Shown here: one piece after another, positions 46,240 through 57,300 of the stretch | How positions within the stretch are numbered: the stretch's first letter is position 1 | How the letters are laid out: each line of letters begins with the position of its first letter | DNA from: Cacajao melanocephalus | Taxonomy: Eukaryota > Chordata > Mammalia > Primates > Pitheciidae | Assembly: GCA_963573385.1 (NCBI GenBank) | Contig: CAUYLG010071320.1 | Location: 105,310-169,309, forward strand | Direction: 5' to 3' | Length of the DNA: 64,000 nucleotides | Made by a program: the position numbers and the translations under genes | The notes under the pieces: generated by a model | Databases searched by the model: none | Told to the model about the DNA's origin: nothing | What the model saw: the letters and a program-made list of their open reading frames with translations, nothing else

Positions 46240-48683
46240 CAGGCATACTCATTTTATTGAACTTCACTTTATTGCACATAGCAGATATTGCATTTGTTAC
46301 ACATTGAAAGTTTGTGGCAATCCTGTGTTCAGCAAGTCCATTGTCACTGCACCATTTTACCACAGCTTGTTCTCACTTCATGTCTCTGTCACATTTTGAT
46401 AATACTCCCAATATTTCACACTTTTTAATAATTTGTGTGTTTATTATGGTAATCCATGATCAGTGATCTTTAATATTACTATTGTAATTGTTTTGGGGTG
46501 CCACAAACTGTGCCCATATAAGATGGTGAACATAATCAATAAATGTTGTGTGTGTTCCGACTGCTCCACTGACTGGCCATTCCTCTGTCTCTCCCTGTCT
46601 TCAAGCTTCATAGAATGTGTCTATTCTCTGAGATGCAACAATGTTCAAATTAGGCCAATTAATAACCATACAAGGGCCTTTAAGTGTTCAAGTGAAATGA
46701 AGAGTTGCATGTCTCTCACTTTAAGTCAAAAACCAGAAATGATTAAGCTTAATGAGGAAGGCGTGTCAAGAGCCAAGATAGGCTGAAAGCTAGCCCTCTT
46801 GTGCCAAACAGCCAAGCTATGAATGCAGAGGAAAAGTTCTGGAAAGAATTAAACATGCTACTCCAGTGAACACAGGACTAATAAAAAAGTGGAACGCCTT
46901 ATGGCTGAGACGGAAAAAGTTTAAGTGTTCTGATGAGAAGATCAAACCAGCGACAACATTCCCTTAAGCCAAAGCCTAATCCAGACAAAGGCCTTACCTC
47001 TCTTAAATTGTCTGAAAGCTGAGAGAGTTGAGGAAGCTGCAGAAGAAAAGTTGGGAAGTAGCAGACGTTGGTTCATGAAGTTTAGGAAAAGAAACCTTCT
47101 TTATAACATAAAAGTGCAAGGTGAAGCAGCAAGTGCTGATAAAAAAGCTGCCGCAATCTATCCAGAAGATCTAGCTAAGATCACTGATGAAGGTGACTAC
47201 ACTAAATAACAGCTTTCAGTGTAGACAAAGCAGCCTTCTATTAAAAGAAGACACCATCTAGGGCTTTCATAGCTAGAGAGGAGAACTCAGTTCCTTCAAA
47301 GCTTCAAGGGACAGGCTGACTTTATTGTTAGGGAGTCATGCAGCTGGTGACTTTAAGTTTAAGCCAATGCTATTTATCATTTAAAAAATCCTAGGAACCT
47401 TAAGAATTATGCTAAATCTACTGTGTCTGTGCTTTGTAAATGGAATAACAAAGCCTAGATGACAGTATATCTGTTTATGGCATGATTTACTAAATATTTT
47501 AAGCCCAATGTTGAGACCTACTGATTAGAAAGATAGGTTTCTTTCAAAATATTGCTGGTAATTGACAATACACCTTGTCAGTCAAAAACTTTGATGGAGA
47601 AGTACAAGGAGATTAATATTGTTTTCATGGACTGTATCCTATGGCAAGTATAGCCTTATCAAATGTAATTCTTAATAATACTTGAAAATTGAAATGGATG
47701 TTCTGCAGCCCATGGATCAAAGAGCAATTTCAAATTTCAAGTCTTATTACTTAGAAATTACATTTTGTAAAGCTGTATTTGCTCCAGATAGTGATTCCCC
47801 TGATGGATCTGGAAAAATTCAATTAAAAACTTTCTGTAAAGGATTCATCATTCTGGATGCCAGTAAGAACATTTGTCATTCATGGGAGGACGTCAAAATG
47901 TCAACATTAATAGGAGTTTGAAAGAAGTTGATTCCAGCTTGCATGGATGACTTTGAGAAGTTCAAGGCTTCAGAAGAGAAAGTAACTGCAGATGTGATAG
48001 TAATAGCAAAAGAACTAGAATTAGAAGTGAAGTCTGAAATGGGATTGAGTTGCTGTAATATCATGATCAAACCTGAATGGATGAGGAAATGCTTCTTATG
48101 GATGAGAGTGGTTTCTTGCGATGGAATCTACTCCTGGTGAAGATGCTGTTTACATCCTTGAAATGACAACAAAGGATTTGGAATTTTCTAAAAACTTAGT
48201 TGGTAAAACAGTGGTGGGCTTTGGGAAGATTATCTCTAATTTGGAAAAAAAGTCCTACTGTGGGTAAAATACTATCAAACAGCATGGAATTCCACATAAA
48301 CATCTTTCTTAAAGGAAAAGTCAATTGATTTAGTGAACTTTATTCTAGTTTCATGTTAAGAGATTACCAAAACCACTCCAGTCTGCAGCAACCACCACCT
48401 TGATCAGTCAGCAGCCATCAATATGGCAGAAAAGTCCTCCATCAGAAAAAGAGTACAACTTACTGAAGGCTCAGATGATCACTAGCACTTTTTAGCAATA
48501 AAGTATTTTTAATTAAGGTATATATAATTTTTTAGACATAGTGCTATAGCACTTAGCATACTATAGTATGGTATAAATATAACTTTATATGCATGAGAAA
48601 ATTTGTGTAAATCAATTTATTACAATAGTCACTTTATTGTGGTGGTCTGGAATTGAAACTCCAATATCTCTTAGCTATGCCTG
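46240..48683 (+). mobile_element. Tigger1 DNA transposon, near full length
   Basis: The left terminus CAGGCATACTCATTTTATTG and right terminus 'ctcttagctatgcctg' (48,668-48,683) are the Tigger1 inverted repeats. The 2,444-bp length is close to the roughly 2.4-kb full element. A TA follows the right end (48,684-48,685). On the left the expected TA has become AA. Internal sequence is colinear with Tigger1 throughout, including the pre-CDS 'ccatataagatggtgaaca' and the post-CDS 'gcaataaagtatttttaat'. Tigger elements are pogo-like Tc1/mariner transposons related to the gene family that gave CENPB and the TIGD genes. Confidence 0.96.
46673..48485 (+). pseudogene. Tigger1 transposase, decayed
   Basis: A pogo-family transposase (CENPB-type helix-turn-helix DNA-binding N-terminus, DDE integrase-like core) traced from sequence order. 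The expected start ATG at 46,673 reads AGG. The N-terminal part (from 46,673) keeps 'EMIKLNEEG', a helix-turn-helix landmark, and then runs into a stop near 46,786. Two later open pieces (47,682-47,921 and 47,928-48,140) lie in different frames, separated by stops and frameshifts. One section after about 47,640 looks deleted by a few tens of bases. The expected stop TAG is at 48,483-48,485. It cannot be translated into a functional protein. Confidence 0.9.
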
Positions 48684-48689
48684 TAGTTG

Positions 48690-50465
48690 TATAGTAAGTT
48701 ATAGTATTTTGCAGATCTTCCTCACTATACTTTTTCAAATTATTCTTGGTTTTTACAGCAACTTAGAAGTTCAGATCTAATATATATCATGAGGATACTC
48801 ATTGGAATTGTATTAATTATATATCAAATTATAAAGGCCCAATGATTTTAAGAAATTGCCATTCTAGAAATAGATTATATCTCTCTATTGTCGAAATTTT
48901 ATTTCCTGCTATGAAAATTTATAATGTCTGTACTGTTTTAGTTAATTTAACCCAAATATTTTTTAAACTATTATGAATGGATATCTTCTCTAAGTGATTA
49001 ATGCTAGTATACAAAATAGCTACTTATCTTTGGGTATAGAATTTTTATAAAAGAACCATTGTAATTTTTCTAATTCTAAAATATATTACTAGAGTCTCTT
49101 AATGGAATCAAATAATTGTATAATGTAGAGCTAAAAAAAGTTTTTCTACTTTTCCAGTATTTATACCATGTATTAAATTTTTACATTTTTTAATAAATAT
49201 AACTTCTACAATGGTGAATAATGTTAGTCATAAAGGTGATACTGTTATAGCCCTAACTTTAATAGTAGTTTTAACATTTTACAAATTATATATTTGCTGT
49301 TTATATTTGTTTGAGAAAGGTTTATTATTTAAAGTAGTTTTCTTCTAGTCATGTTTAAAGTAGAGTTTTATTCAGAAATGGTTGCTGAATTTCATCAACG
49401 TCATCTCAGTGTCCGTTGATACAACCGTATTGATTACTTCTTTGTTACATTGATGTCATAAATTATTCTGTTATTCTCTGTAGTGGTGAACCATATTCAA
49501 TTTTATACCTGATCATTGTGAATTAGTGTATTTAATATACTTCTGGATTTACTTTGCTGTTATTTTTTAAAGGATATTAGCTCTATCTCTATTAAGAGAT
49601 TTCCACAATATCTATCAGACTTTGGCATTAAGGTTGTCTAGGAATCCTAATCAGAATTAAGGCATTTTCATATTTTTCTTAACTTAAACTAAACAACATA
49701 GGGAATATTGTTTTTAAAATTTGAACATAATTTGCCTATAAGACCATGTTTATCTTTATTTTTCAACCCTGTCATGGTTATTATTTTCTCATAGTTTCTT
49801 CAATTACTAGCAGCAATTTTGGTTTATTCTACCAAGCAATACCCATTTTATTTCAAATGTGCTCCACAAATGTTCACCAAATATTCTCCTATGATTCATA
49901 AGTTTTTTTCTTGCAAATATATGTTAATCAAGTTTTTAACTATTCCAAGAACATAAGAAAATTCTCTTTCTGAAATATATATGTATCTATGTATATCTAT
50001 TAAAATAGTATATTATTCACCTAACTTTCCTTGTCAGCTTGACATGTCAAATTCTGCAAGAGGTATTATACTATCAACTGCTATAAATTATTTTGTTTAT
50101 ACATGCTTCTCTGTGTTCTTAGGCATTCATAGATTTGTCTGGTACATTGTTTGGTGCATAAAGTTTTATGACTATAGATTATTCTCAGCTTTCACCTTTT
50201 ATTATTTTATAGTAAAAATCTTTGTCCTGTTTAATGACATTGTCCTTGAAGTCTATTCTGTCTTATATTAATAGTGCCACTTTTGCTTTCATTTTGTTTA
50301 CATTTGCCTGAAGTATCTTTGCCCATATCTTTGTATTCAAACTTTCTTTTCCACCAGCTCTGCTTAATGGAAGTTCATAACCTAAACCTTATGCCTAATC
50401 TTCTCAGTTTACCGAGTCGTCTTAGATTAATCATCATTTTTCTTTTCTTATTCAAATGGATTTAA
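48690..50465 (-). mobile_element. L1M ORF2, antisense, about 1.8 kb
   Basis: The clearest part is 49,990-50,340. There 'ggcattcatagatttgtct', 'tgtccttgaagtctattct' and 'aatagtgccacttttgctt' follow the antisense L1 ORF2. The part at 48,700-49,620 follows the same reading with lower similarity ('ctttgggtatagaattttt', 'tctggatttactttgctg'). Highly mutated, an old L1M. The right end is near 50,465. Confidence 0.75.
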
Positions 50466-53255
50466 AAATAAAACCCCAACAAAATTCAGGCTTATATTTA
50501 TACAAGAGATAAATTTAAAAGAAAACATAGAGAATCTGTGTGCTCCTTGGCACCTACAAAGGATAGACAGTAGGGTATCCCAAACTTGGTCGACCAGAAA
50601 GAAGTGGGAGTCAACTGGGCTAAAAACCATCCCTCTTCTCTGAGGTATGAAAATGAAGCCTGACTGTAGACAAACTCTCTGATTACCATATGTTTAAACA
50701 ATCATGTAAGTTTTTCTAGAGATTCCATCTTGTTATTTTCTCACCTATAAACCATAGCCTGGGAACTCTAGGTCTTCTTGTTCAGCCCACCTATAACCAC
50801 GTCTAAACTGAGATTCCTAATCCCTGGAGAAGCATCTTTCATCTTAGTACAAAAGCAGGCCTATAATTTTCAGAGAACAACGTTCTAGATGTGATCTGGT
50901 ATCAGATTTTTTAACTTATTTTTTTTTCCCCTTTGGACAAAACCTTTAGGCAAAAAATAATTCAACCTGGGAATTAAATCAGCAATCATTTGAAGTAAAA
51001 TTCCCAAGAAATTTCCAAGTTGTCTTTCAGTTTGTTATCACAAATTTTTTTGGAAGGGAAGGGATCATAATTCAGAGAACAAACTTTTTCCCTACTTTTT
51101 CCCTATTTATAATGGAACTTGTGGAGGAAGCTCCATTATATAGTAAAATGTGTGGTCAATCCTTACCTCCTCACTCCTTACCAGGGGAAAGGTGAGTTTA
51201 GGAGGGGACTATGGGCATGTCTATCTCAGTTGCTTCTGTTGCCTCCCCTCAGAAAGCAAAAGAGATAAAACAGCATACATTCTGCTTTTTTCCTTTGTGC
51301 TTCATATTCTAAAGGTTTAGGCCTGTCCCTGCAAGGTATAGGGGTATGGTATATAGAGGTAATTTTACTTCAGAAAAATGAAACATTGGGTTAAAGACAG
51401 ATTTTGTAAAGAAATGAAAATTTGGAAATGTAATGCCACTAAAATTCTAGTTGAAACCTTGTGGTTTGCAGCAGTTTAGATTGTTCTACATGGATGTTTT
51501 TTGAAGTTGCCTAGAAACTCCATACCCAAGTAGATTTTAAGTGCTAGGTCACCTATGATATTTTCATAGAAAAAAAAAAACCTTTCCTGAAGTATTATAA
51601 TTTAGTACTAACTGGTGTGGTCTAGAAATATCACTTTCAGTACTAGGAGTTCTGGGATTTGTTTCAGTGTTAAAACTGACTTTGCCTACTGATAACCGGA
51701 TGGTTTGAATGAATTAGCCATACACAACTTGCTGAGCCTTTGCAAATTATAGGAGTACTTAGGAGCCTCAAGGAGAAAAATTCAGCCATAGTAGGGCCTT
51801 ACCAGCCTTACAAAGACGCATCAATCAGAATCAGCAAAAGCTCAAACTTTAAATGATGTAGGTTCTAAAGAAGACGCTTCTGCAGCTTTCCCTTGGTATA
51901 TATTGGTCCAATATTTGCTGAGTTGGTTGGGGCAAGGATTGCATTTTTAAAAAGGAGTCTTTCGTTTTGTAGCCGTCTTAGAAATTAGGAGGCAGAACAA
52001 AAATGTATTTTTTTCAGAATTTTTTAGTCTGGTCTTCTAATAACTAAGATCTATTTCTTCTAAAAAGAACCAATCTGCGCATACCTAAGCTACCCCATTT
52101 ATGTTGTTTTTCATATTTTTGTTTGTTTTTTAAACTGCATTCACTTCCAAAGGAGTAATCTGAGAAAAGGCTAAATTCTTCAACTCCAGTGACTTTTATA
52201 AGCTCGTAAAGGTTGCTTTCCCTGCGTGTTTCCAACTTGGCTCAGTATATTTATACATGTTCTAACTATGGATTTTAGCTAATTCACTCATAATTAGAGA
52301 GATATTTTATGAATCAACAAAAAGTAAAGGGAGCCCAAATCAGAAATAGGATATGCCATATTCTCTGCTTGGAGCAAGATAACAAACTCAGTTTATTACA
52401 GACACAAAGAATAAAAAGGCAATTTTGTATTTTATGTGAAAACTGTCTCAGAAGTTAAGTTTGCACATAAAATTAAAAAAGTGGAAGGTATTAACAAAGG
52501 TGAGAAAGTACAGATTAGCTTTGCTTATATACCAAGAGTGGTAAAGGGTGAAAACCAAAGAAAGAAAGACAAAATTATTACTTTCAGGGTAAAGACAGAT
52601 ATTTCCCTAGGAGAAAGGTGCACATATTAGGAGAAAACTAGATAGACATGAAGATTAGTTTATATCTTACAAATTGTGATACACAAATAGAAAGAGAAAG
52701 CCATATACTCATTTCTACCTTCTCTTAAAATATCTATGGGAAAGGGGGAAATTTATTTGCCGTTAAATCAGTAAAAGCTGTAGGGAACTAGAAAAATTTG
52801 ACAAAAGAGAAGCCAAATCTGAAATAATCTTCAGGAGTAGCCAGAGTCTAAGCAAAAATTCATGGTAGCTTCTTAAAGACATGAAAAGGTAGTTTAGAGT
52901 AATTAGCAATTGAGGCAATAGCCTGTACAAGTGATGATGGCTTTACAAACTGCTTGCAGAAAATCTGGAAATATTGGATATGGGAAGACCAAAGAGATCA
53001 GTGGAAAAGAAAAAGAAAAATCAACACCATCAACAAAGCATAAGTACTTTACTTTCAAAGTGATAGAACCATGACAAATGAGCACATGGATATTTACTGT
53101 GCCTTAGATTAAGACCTTAAGGCCGACATAGGAAAGGTGAAATACAGAACAAGAGAGCAGGCAGGAAAATCACAGATTACATTCAGACCTATGTTGAATG
53201 TTTTTGAGGGCAGTGTATTTCCTGTGTGGGATTATCCAATTCAAATAAAAGAAGA
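50466..53255. other. Long unassigned stretch
   Basis: About 2.8 kb with no repeat or gene I can assign. Several 60-67-codon frames occur with no splice or family support. Confidence 0.35.
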
Positions 53256-53412
53256 GCTAAGTGTGGTGGCATGTACCTGTAGTCCCTGCTTCCCAGGGAC
53301 TCCTGAGGCAGGAGGATCACTTAAAGCCAAGAGTTCTATGCTGTTGTATGCTATTATTGCACCTGTGAATAGCCACTGCACTGCAGCCTGGATAACAAGA
53401 GATACCCATGAC
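53256..53412 (+). repeat. 7SL-derived monomer (FAM/FLAM-like)
   Basis: It opens with 'gctaagtgtggtggcatg' and continues 'acctgtagtccctgcttcc', 'gaggcaggaggatcactta' and 'aagagttctatgctgttgt'. It then jumps to 'cacctgtgaatagccact' and 'gcactgcagcctggata'. The 'gtgaatagccact' segment and the 'gttct.tgctgt.gt.tgctat' section belong to 7SL RNA and are lost or changed in modern Alus. It is therefore a 7SL RNA pseudogene with an internal deletion, or a fossil Alu monomer, from before dimeric Alus. Confidence 0.8.
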
Positions 53413-53630
53413 TAAAAGGAGTAATATTCATTTTTTTTTTTTTGTAAAAAAAGAAGGAGCACAGGATTTTGTCAAACTGTGGATGCTTTTATCAGACCCC
53501 CAATTTCTGAATATCCCTTTTCTCACTAAAAGAGAATGCAAAACAAAATTTAGAGGATGATATTAGAAAATTACATACCTGGGGCAAAAACCAAAATTTT
53601 TTTTAAAAGCATGAATGCACAGAATACTAG

Positions 53631-53946
53631 TGTTATGGTTTGAATGTGTCTCTTCCAAAATTCAGGTGTTGCCAATATGATAATGTTAAGAGGTGGGGCT
53701 TTAAGAGGTGGGACTTTAAGAGGTGATTAGGTCACAAGGGCTTCGCCCTCATTGGATTAGGCACCCTTATATAAGGGCCTGCTCTTCCGCCTTCTGCTGT
53801 GTGAGAATGTAGCAAGAAGGCCTTGTGGATGCTGGTGTCTTGATCTCGGATTTCCCACCCTCCAGAACCGTAAGAAACAAGTTTCTGTTATTTATAATTT
53901 ATCCAGGCTCAGGTATTCTGTTATAGCAGTACAAATGGACTAGTCA
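53631..53946 (+). mobile_element. MSTB/MSTD-type solo LTR (ERVL-MaLR)
   Basis: The LTR starts TGTTATGGTTTGAATGTG and ends 'tggactagtca'. It holds 'ggtcacaagggcttcgccc', 'tatataagggcctgctctt', 'gtagcaagaaggccttgtg' and 'tattctgttatagcagtac'. A short local repeat ('taagaggtgggg/actt') lies at 53,689-53,725. It has no internal sequence. Confidence 0.9.
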
Positions 53947-54044
53947 GCAAATTATACTGCCCCTACGTGTAATTAAGGAAAGGGAGAGAGAAACGTCAAT
54001 TTAAGAAGCAGGTTAAGTTATAAGAAATTACTGAGTCTTGAATG

Positions 54045-54215
54045 TGCCAGCCTATGGGTGAGGGGGCGAAGGATAAAATACTACCTACTGTGTACAAAGT
54101 ACACTCTTCAGGTGATGGGTACACTAAAAGCCCATATTTCACCATTATACGATATATCCATGTAACAACTGCACTTGAGCCCCCTAAATTTATAAAAATA
54201 AATAAGAAAGTAGTA
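54045..54215 (+). mobile_element. L1 3' UTR end fragment
   Basis: 'gggtgagggggcgaaggat', 'caggtgatgggtacactaa' and 'ccatgtaacaactgcactt' lead into 'aaaaataaataag'. This is the 3' end of an L1P/L1MA-type element, truncated to about 170 bp. A poly-A-like end is present. Confidence 0.8.
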
Positions 54216-54477
54216 TAGAAATAGTAGAGGTAAATGGGCCATCATATCCTATCACTTTAGGAAAATAAACATAAATAAATGCTAATCCATACTTAGTATG
54301 TTAAAAAATTATTGAAAGCCAGTGTCTTGAAAATCAAACTCCAGTGGCATAGATCTCCACTTGTTTCTAAGAGAATCAACAACATTAGTTGATTAACCTG
54401 GAGAAGGTTATTCTCCACCTGAAACAAATGTGGTGATAAGTGAGACTACTTCCCTAAGAAACAGGTTGTGTACAAGA

Positions 54478-54650
54478 GAGTCTCAATCCTGACAGCACAC
54501 TGAAATCACCTGGAGAGCTTTTTAAAACTACTGCAATCACAGACATACTCCAGAGATTTTGACTTAATTAATTTGGGGTAGGGCCTAGTCATCCGTATTT
54601 TTAAAAGCTCTCCAGGTGAGTCTAATGTGCAGCCATAGTTAAGAACTGTT
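54478..54650 (+). mobile_element. MER5A-like hAT MITE
   Basis: 'actgaaatcacctggagag', 'ccagagattttgacttaat', 'ggggtagggcctagtcat' and 'agctctccaggtgagtcta' give a near-complete MER5A-type element ending in 'gttaagaactg'. The terminal inverted repeat is partly conserved. Confidence 0.8.
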
Positions 54651-54659
54651 TTATAAGCC

Positions 54660-54815
54660 TCAGCAAATGATTCTCTACCTTGGAGGTACATTAGAGTCTC
54701 ATTGAAAGCTGCTAAAATAAATCCGAGCTTGTACCCAAAGCCAGAGGGTGAGGTCTGGATACCAATATTTTTCGCAGCTTCCTTCAGTGATTCTAAGTCA
54801 CAGCCGGAGTGGATG
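54660..54815 (+). mobile_element. Second MER5-type element, adjacent
   Basis: Right after the previous copy, 'gattctctaccttggaggt' and 'acattagagtctcattgaa' open a second MER5. It continues 'gagggtgaggtctggatac' and 'gattctaagtcacagccgg'. It is more diverged than its neighbour and in the same orientation. Confidence 0.6.
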
Positions 54816-55078
54816 AAAAAGGGCTCAAGCAACCCACAGCAAGAGGCATTGGAGGGAGTGACTGTTCACAGGCTAAAAATGCCTGCAATTTACCTGTATT
54901 TAGTTAAATACGGACATGCCAGAAACATAGGGCAAATAGAAAGTGGAAATACAAAGCTTCTGAACATGGAAGAAAGTAACTTTGATTAATACCTAGATGA
55001 CTGAAAATTCTAACACTGAAACGTTCTATCTTGTGAAAAAATTCCACAGTATTTCAAATGCCATTCTTTGAGAGATGA

Positions 55079-55141
55079 CATTTCCCCCTAAATATATGTG
55101 ATTTCCCCCTAAATATATGAGATTTCCCCCTAAATATAGTA
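55079..55141. repeat. 21-bp unit repeated three times
   Basis: Units at 55,079, 55,100 and 55,121 each contain 'atttccccctaaatata'. The period is exactly 21 bp, so on the minus strand one frame repeats a heptapeptide (YLGGN-containing). That frame is part of a short open stretch without other support. Confidence 0.92.
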
Positions 55142-55390
55142 TCTTTGACCCAGAAGCTAGTATGAATATTTTTCTTATTTTCAATTTATTCATTGTAGCT
55201 AGTCTATAGAAATACAATTGATTTTGTATAATAACCTTGAATTCAATGAGAATTCTAAATGGTTCTATTTTTAGTTGTTGATTTTCTATGTTCAAAACTA
55301 TTTGAAAAATGACACTTCATTTTTACTGGCTGAGATGTCTAGCAAAAACATTGATTATAGGTGTTGATAATTTTTAATGAGTTTTAATTT

Positions 55391-55788
<398 letters not shown>

Positions 55789-55789
55789 T

Positions 55790-56285
55790 AGATGTATTGC
55801 TGTATAACAATTTATCAAAAATTTAATAGCTTACAACACAATATTTATTAGCTCATAGTTCCATAGATCAAGTTGGCGGCTTCTGTTGGGTTCTGTGCTT
55901 AAGGTCTAGAAGGTCAAAATCAAGATGTTGGCTAGGGACTTATCTAAAAACTGGAGAAAAATTCAGTTGCAGGCTCACTCAGGTTGTTAGCAAAATTCAA
56001 TGTGAATGAAGAATTGAGGTCCCTTTTGCCCTGCTCAATGTCAGTCACAGCTCCTGGTACCTTGAGTCTCCCTTACTTTCCTTTCTACTATCAGAAAGAG
56101 GAAACTGTTTATAAAGGGTTTTTGGCCATTAGATTATGTTAAGCCCCACCCTTTAGAGATACAATGAAACATCACTGGAGTAACAGCACATTAAATTAAC
56201 AGGTTCCACTCACATTCAAAAGGTAGAGGATTATACAAATACAAGGGTCATTTGGGGCCATTATTAAAATTCTGCCTATGATGCT
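55790..56285 (+). repeat. Ancient mammalian LTR-like repeat
   Basis: 'tgctgtataacaatttatc', 'tagcttacaacacaatatt', 'gtcaaaatcaagatgttgg', 'gctcactcaggttgttagc' and 'ggggccattattaaaattc' give the order of an old LTR-type mammalian repeat ending 'ggggccattattctgcc'. The 3' end is well preserved. The opening resembles that of the repeat at 30,134. Confidence 0.55.
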
Positions 56286-56289
56286 GGAA

Positions 56290-57300
56290 ATTTCCTTATC
56301 TTTCTATTTTGCCTGAGTTTTTATCATGTATTATTTCTACAAAATGTTTTTTTAATCTTTTGATATATGTATATGTGTTTTCTACTTAATCTGGTGAATT
56401 ACATTGACTGGTTTTCAAATTCTAACCTCAAATTTCTGAAATAAACGTAATTTGGTCAGATAGTTTATATAGAGATGTGTGTGTATATACACAGTTATTT
56501 ACATGTATACACATATGTAAATATAAATATGAATTTAACTTGCATCAATGTATGACTTCATTTATACTTGTTGGTGTGTCATCTTTAGTTATTTATGTTT
56601 GTGCAAGAATTTGCCTATTTTATCTAAATTTTCAAATGTATTGGCATAAGTTAGTTTTTAATAGTCTTATTGTTTCCATATCTGTAGGAACTATGGTGAT
56701 GGCTCCTTTTTCATCCCTTCTTTTTTTTTCTTTTTCTTTTTTTTTTTTTTTTTTTTTTTTGAGACAGAGTCTTGCTCTGTCACCCAGGCTGTAGTACAGT
56801 GGAGTGATCTCGACTCACTGCAACCTCCACCTCCCTGGTTCAAGCAATTTTCTGCCTCAGCCTCCCAAGTAGCTGGGATTACAGGCACCCACGATCAGGG
56901 CCAGCTAATTTTTGTATTTTTAGTAGAGATAGGGTTTCACCATCTTGGCCAGGCTTGTCTTGAACTCCTCACCTCGTGATCCACCTGCCTCGGTCTCCCA
57001 AAGTGCTGGAATTACAAGCATGAGCCACCACACTTGGCCTTTTTAATCTCTTCTATAAGGACATTTTGTTTTTCCTCTCTTCCCTCTCTCACCTCCTTGG
57101 ACAATATCACCAACTGTTTATTATTCCATTCAAATTCTTATTTCTATTTTCTTTGTTCATTTTGCTATTCTTTTGCTTATTTCTTGAGATACATAACATC
57201 ACTGATATGCAATCTTTATTTTCTTCAAATATATGCATTTAATTCTATAAATTCCCCTTAATGTTTCAGTATGCTACATTTGTTACACAGTTTTGTCAGA
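56290..57300 (-). mobile_element. L1M ORF2, antisense, split by an Alu
   Basis: Antisense L1 ORF2 appears on both sides of the Alu. Before it are 'gaatttgcctattttatct' and 'gtattggcataagttagtt'. After it come 'atgcatttaattctataaa' and 'ttccccttaatgtttcagt'. The two parts are colinear with one old L1M copy. A TATACACA-type microsatellite lies at 56,475-56,530. Confidence 0.7.
56722..57039 (-). mobile_element. Alu, full length, inserted in antisense L1M
   Basis: A long poly-T with C interruptions is followed by 'gagacagagtcttgctctg' and the whole Alu body to 'gagccaccacacttggcc'. Target-site duplications lie at 56,707-56,721 (tttttcatcccttct) and 57,040-57,054 (tttttaatctcttct), with two mismatches. 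Confidence 0.95.
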
